This document shows, one piece after another, positions 4,859-5,855 of a stretch of 5,855 nucleotides of DNA; position 1 is the stretch's first letter; each line of letters starts with the position of its first letter. The notes beneath the pieces were generated by a model. The model was not told where the DNA came from. It saw nothing but the letters and a program-made list of their open reading frames with translations, and did no database searches. The position numbers were made by a program, and so were the translations under genes. Location: contig DAOUZW010000083.1 in assembly GCA_030671315.1 (NCBI GenBank), forward strand, positions 1 to 5,855, read 5' to 3'. Source of the DNA: Candidatus Bathyarchaeota archaeon (lineage in GTDB: Archaea; Thermoproteota; Bathyarchaeia; 40CM-2-53-6; RBG-13-38-9).

Positions 4859-5855
4859 GAAATACTTTACCGATTTTGACAGCCGCTTCATCGCAAGACT
4901 GGGAGCAGTAATACCTGTAAGAAGATCTGAAACACCATCAGAAACCACTGGAATCTCCTCCAAATATGATTGTAAAATCAAAGTTGAGTATCAAAAGGAT
5001 CTAATGAGTCTGCTTGAAGAAGGAATGCTAGCAGCAGTACGCAACTTCAAGTCTGGACACCATGATGGGAAACGTTTCACTCTCCTTGAAATATCTCGTA
5101 TAGGACCCGAACATTTTGGCTTAACAGGACTATCCAGTCATAGTTACTATCCTTACCAGTTTGAGATTATTCAGCAGTCCGTAGAAGATTGGGCTACAGA
5201 TGATAAATCTACCATGATGATTCAGCTCTCAACAATTCCTCTAAACCATGATCTAATAGTGGATGGTAATGGTGACGCTGAATACGTCAAAGGTTTTACG
5301 TATCCAGTGATTGGTGAGATTGTTCGTATACTGAATAAAGATACTATCCATCAGATGTATAACAAATCGATTCTTGAGAGGATGGGTCTTCCATGGGAAA
5401 AAATCACGACCAGTTCAGATGCTCGAAAGGATCCACGCTTAGGCACTGTTAAGATGTTTGAGGGTGAGGAGCAAAAGATTCCAATCTATGTTGATTTTGA
5501 AAGACTGGTACGCTACCACTTCGGTATCTTCGCTTTCACTGGTGCGGGAAAATCTAATTTATTATCAAATATTCTTCGGAGATTAGTCTACCATGCGAAA
5601 GATACTAAGCTCGTTATTTTTGATGTTTCTATGGAATATCCTTTTCTGCTTCAAGATGTTTTGTCGGATCCAAAGTTGCCTTGTAAGATTATTTTGGATA
5701 CACCTGTTCATGATGCTGACCAATTCTATAAGGTGGTTGTGAAACCTAGAGGCTTTGAGAAGAATGTGAAAGCCAAGAAAGCTTTCGAAGATATTCTACA
5801 GCAGGATAAAGTAAGTTCTTTTGAAGAATCAAAGTCGCAAATCACAACTTATGAA
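4836..5855 (+). CDS. herA: HerA-type DNA translocase ATPase, 3' end cut by window edge
   Basis: 340 codons are visible with no stop before the edge. The P-loop is HFGIFAFTGAGKSN (228-241), with K239 and S240; its first position is Ala (A233) where HerA proteins usually have Gly, which the general [AG]-x4-GK-[ST] rule allows. Walker B is KLVIFDVSMEY (258-268), with D263 and E267 aligned to the HerA D-x-x-G-E-Y motif. The part before the P-loop (about 225 residues) includes FTLLEISRIGPEHFGLTG (81-98) and YPVIGEIVRIL (156-166), consistent with the HAS-barrel region of HerA, although it is longer than usual. HerA forms a hexameric ring that drives DNA into NurA. The TTG start is chosen from the AGGAG at 4823-4827, and the 23-base overlap with nurA suggests translational coupling and balanced production. 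The missing C-terminus should hold the arginine finger and the rest of the RecA-like core. A related defence-type HerA is possible. Confidence 0.8.
   Translation, partial: MSKPAEDKKYFTDFDSRFIARLGAVIPVRRSETPSETTGISSKYDCKIKVEYQKDLMSLLEEGMLAAVRNFKSGHHDGKRFTLLEISRIGPEHFGLTGLSSHSYYPYQFEIIQQSVEDWATDDKSTMMIQLSTIPLNHDLIVDGNGDAEYVKGFTYPVIGEIVRILNKDTIHQMYNKSILERMGLPWEKITTSSDARKDPRLGTVKMFEGEEQKIPIYVDFERLVRYHFGIFAFTGAGKSNLLSNILRRLVYHAKDTKLVIFDVSMEYPFLLQDVLSDPKLPCKIILDTPVHDADQFYKVVVKPRGFEKNVKAKKAFEDILQQDKVSSFEESKSQITTYE

Noticed and set aside
4784..4981. A 65-codon minus-strand ORF
   Set aside because: It is antisense to the nurA end and the herA beginning, both well supported by motifs and by a ribosome site.
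1..5855. CRISPR array, insertion sequence or rRNA gene
   Set aside because: No regularly spaced repeats, transposase-like coding sequence or rRNA core sequences were seen on either strand.

Overview
This window looks like AT-rich archaeal chromosomal DNA. The evidence is an overlapping NurA-like nuclease gene and HerA-type ATPase gene, archaeal TATA-like boxes at leaderless spacing on the minus strand, Shine-Dalgarno-led TTG starts on the plus strand, and a small archaeal-type AbrB-like protein. A TACK-type (for example Bathyarchaeia-like) or Asgard host is my guess from the general feel of the proteins; the sequence does not prove it.

Layout. (1) 37-225 (+) is a small 62-residue AbrB/SpoVT-like protein, followed by a hairpin and an eight-T run (244-283). 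(2) 302-402 (+) is a strongly folded, gene-free element: a 16-bp two-part closing stem encloses three small hairpins, and a T-run follows. I read it as an unassigned structured RNA. It is the least explained item in the window. (3) 493-2748 (-) is a three-gene block read leftwards: a creatininase-superfamily amidohydrolase, a small membrane protein with about four helices, and a UroD-like (PF01208-type) protein that lacks the zinc ligands of the corrinoid methyltransferases. (4) 2749-2977 is a divergent control region with TATA-like boxes facing both ways, a short inverted repeat, a repeated CAGTTTAT octamer and a possible 23-codon leader ORF. (5) 2978 to the window end (+) is a NurA-like nuclease of 626 residues carrying an apparent winged-helix insertion. 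It overlaps by 23 bases a HerA-type ATPase that runs off the right edge.

How it fits together. In studied archaea HerA (hexameric DNA translocase) and NurA (nuclease) form a complex that resects DNA ends, usually encoded with mre11 and rad50. Here nurA comes first, directly behind a divergent promoter region, and herA is coupled to it by overlap. No mre11 or rad50 is visible on the upstream side. This pair may be a free-standing module for DNA processing or genome defence, but the right flank is missing. The minus-strand block seems metabolic (amide hydrolysis plus a UroD-fold enzyme), with no evident link to the nurA-herA pair apart from the shared intergenic region.

A further window-wide signal is twelve copies of the palindrome GGATCC, far more than base composition suggests. 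They occur in all three reading frames and in the structured RNA.
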